This document shows, piece after piece, positions 4,972 through 5,024 of a stretch of DNA of 5,024 nucleotides. Source of the stretch: Armatimonadota bacterium (GTDB lineage: Bacteria; Armatimonadota; JAAZEB01); NCBI GenBank assembly GCA_012841485.1, contig DUUU01000555.1, positions 1-5,024 on the forward strand, in the 5' to 3' direction. Numbering within the stretch: the first letter of the stretch is position 1; every line of letters begins with the position of its first letter. The translations under genes and the position numbers were made by a program. The notes under the pieces were generated by a model. That model was not told the origin of the DNA, did not search any database, and saw only the letters and a program-made list of their open reading frames with translations.

Positions 4972-5002
4972 CTATGCGCGAGCGCGCGTTTTGAGACGCG
5001 CG
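4960..5002. repeat. GACGCGCG palindromes over and upstream of the kinase promoter
   Basis: GACGCGCGTC (4960-4969) is a perfect 10-base palindrome overlapping the -35 box. Just upstream, CGCGCGT (4983-4989) and ACGCGCG (4996-5002) form a perfect 7-base inverted repeat around a 6-base spacer. The octamer GACGCGCG occurs at 4960, 4995 and again upstream of rpoN at 3903. The position would suit a repressor or other regulator acting on the kinase promoter. GC-rich composition makes such strings less surprising, so the role is uncertain. Confidence 0.4.
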
Positions 5003-5024
5003 GGGTGGGCAAGCCGCTACGAAA

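Noticed and set aside
1..5024. CRISPR array, tRNA, rRNA, insertion sequence or phage attachment site
   Set aside because: No spaced direct repeats, no tRNA-like fold, no transposase motif or terminal repeats were seen on either strand.

Overview
The window holds one flagellar regulatory and structural locus from a GC-rich bacterium. Every gene I can support lies on the minus strand, so the order below runs from high to low coordinates. Sigma-54 and the basal-body proteins identify a motile bacterium. The block flgB-flgC-fliE-fliF occurs in many phyla, and nothing here fixes the lineage, so I do not name a taxon.

Layout: (1) 4937-5024 is the promoter region of a histidine kinase gene. It has a near-consensus sigma-70 promoter whose predicted start coincides with the first base of the likely start codon. 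(2) 4208-4936 encodes a 242-residue soluble NtrB/FlgS-like histidine kinase with no sensor domain. (3) 3796-4207 is a 412-base gap. It opens with a strong -24/-12 (sigma-54) promoter and then holds a series of perfect inverted repeats before the rpoN start. (4) 2413-3795 is a complete but divergent rpoN (sigma-54, 460 residues). (5) 2017-2412 is a 396-base gap with a weak terminator-like hairpin, a GCGCC/GGCGC inverted-repeat cluster and a second -24/-12 promoter that closely matches the first. (6) 1636-2016 flgB, 1245-1634 flgC and 910-1248 fliE are tightly packed or overlapping rod and export-gate genes. (7) 1-826 is the first 275 codons of fliF (MS ring), which runs off the left edge.

How the parts may fit together (inference): a housekeeping promoter makes the kinase. 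The kinase phosphorylates a sigma-54 activator that is not encoded in this window. That activator with RpoN fires both the rpoN promoter (positive autoregulation) and the flgB operon promoter. The result is a compact self-amplifying switch placed directly upstream of the earliest flagellar building blocks, analogous to FlgS/FlgR/sigma-54 control in Campylobacter and Helicobacter. The two matched sigma-54 promoters, the leaderless kinase start and the hairpin-rich rpoN leader are the points most worth checking.
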